Positions 40,480 through 40,575 of a stretch of DNA of 40,575 bases are shown here, piece by piece. The stretch comes from an uncultured Clostridia bacterium (GTDB lineage Bacteria; Bacillota; Clostridia; Christensenellales; CAG-314): contig CANRHN010000011.1 of NCBI GenBank assembly GCA_947630425.1, positions 1-40,575 on the forward strand. The letters are read 5' to 3'. The position numbers and the translations under genes were made by a program. Position 1 is the first letter of the stretch, and each line of letters starts with the position of its first letter. A model generated the notes under the pieces. It saw only the letters and a list, made by a program, of their open reading frames with translations, was not told where the DNA came from and ran no database searches.

Positions 40480-40575
40480 TCAATAAGCAAAGGCAAGGGT
40501 GATGGTGACGTTGTTGCCGTCGGAAACGTAGCTTATGGTAAGGTTGGTCAGGTGGTCGCCCGTTACCGTCATTTG
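40480..40575 (-). CDS. C-terminal end of a beta-rich protein (runs off the right edge)
   Basis: Thirty-one codons and a TGA stop are visible in frame to base 40575. The peptide (MTVTGDHLTNLTISYVSDG, then NNVTITLAFAY) alternates hydrophobic and polar residues and is rich in Thr, Asn and Gly, like the last strands of secreted immunoglobulin-like or lipoprotein domains. The frame is supported by the terminator just downstream. Family and start are outside the window. Confidence 0.6.
   Translation of the reverse strand, partial: QMTVTGDHLTNLTISYVSDGNNVTITLAFAY

Noticed and set aside
40397..40486. 29-codon plus-strand ORF with a very good GGAGGTGA ribosome site
   Set aside because: It runs through the terminator of the right-edge gene and has no promoter or recognisable product; the SD match is probably chance.

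Overview
The window reads as a chromosomal stretch of an uncultured, probably endospore-forming Bacillota (class Clostridia; a Christensenellales-like lineage is my guess and is not proven). Supporting this are a sigma-A housekeeping operon in the dnaG-rpoD-trmK order, an hrcA-grpE-dnaK-dnaJ operon under a CIRCE operator, a SpoIVFA-like/SpoIVFB pair, minD-minE, a nine-gene V-type ATPase operon in the Enterococcus ntp order, and strong AGGAGG ribosome sites. The standard genetic code is used. No rRNA, tRNA, phage, CRISPR array or transposase gene was seen.

Layout. 1-960: the 5' part of a secreted-protein gene whose promoter holds a run of ten G between -35 and -10, then about 440 bases of foldback repeats. 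968-2391: a membrane-anchored metallophosphoesterase. 2404-6579 (minus): dnaG-rpoD-trmK-zinc-ribbon protein. 6731-16776 (minus): sua5-rpiB followed by the complete V-ATPase operon; the K subunit carries every known sodium ligand of the family. 16903-18738 (minus): a nadD-yqeK fusion, rsfS and a TSCPD protein. 18807-22053: an unknown membrane protein (plus) converging on spoIVFB, spoIVFA-like, minE and minD (minus). 22243-24832: two convergent lipoprotein genes whose leaders, signal peptides and Cys/His modules form long inverted repeats, while their C-terminal parts are unrelated. 24901-29262 (minus): recX, an unknown protein, rpsU, and padR-prmA-mtaB-HIT. 29375-34276 (minus): the heat-shock operon. 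34710-39487: a cyclodeaminase-family protein, a TGS-uridine kinase chimera, a cyclophilin and an M29 aminopeptidase. 39646-40575: a small lipoprotein and the end of a further secreted protein.

Most of the window is housekeeping. The unusual parts are regulatory. (1) A poly-G tract fills the 17-bp spacer of a good sigma-A promoter, the architecture of a slippage-type phase-variable promoter. (2) The twin lipoprotein locus has 19-bp tandem repeats that themselves build a promoter, a short leader ORF ending at the foot of a terminator-like hairpin, and inverted homology that could swap C-terminal domains. (3) Four genes (sua5, nadD-yqeK, recX and the cyclodeaminase gene) have a sigma-A promoter whose -10 box lies only 6 or 7 nt before the ATG with no Shine-Dalgarno sequence, predicting leaderless mRNAs. 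All of this comes from reading the sequence; no search or folding program was run.
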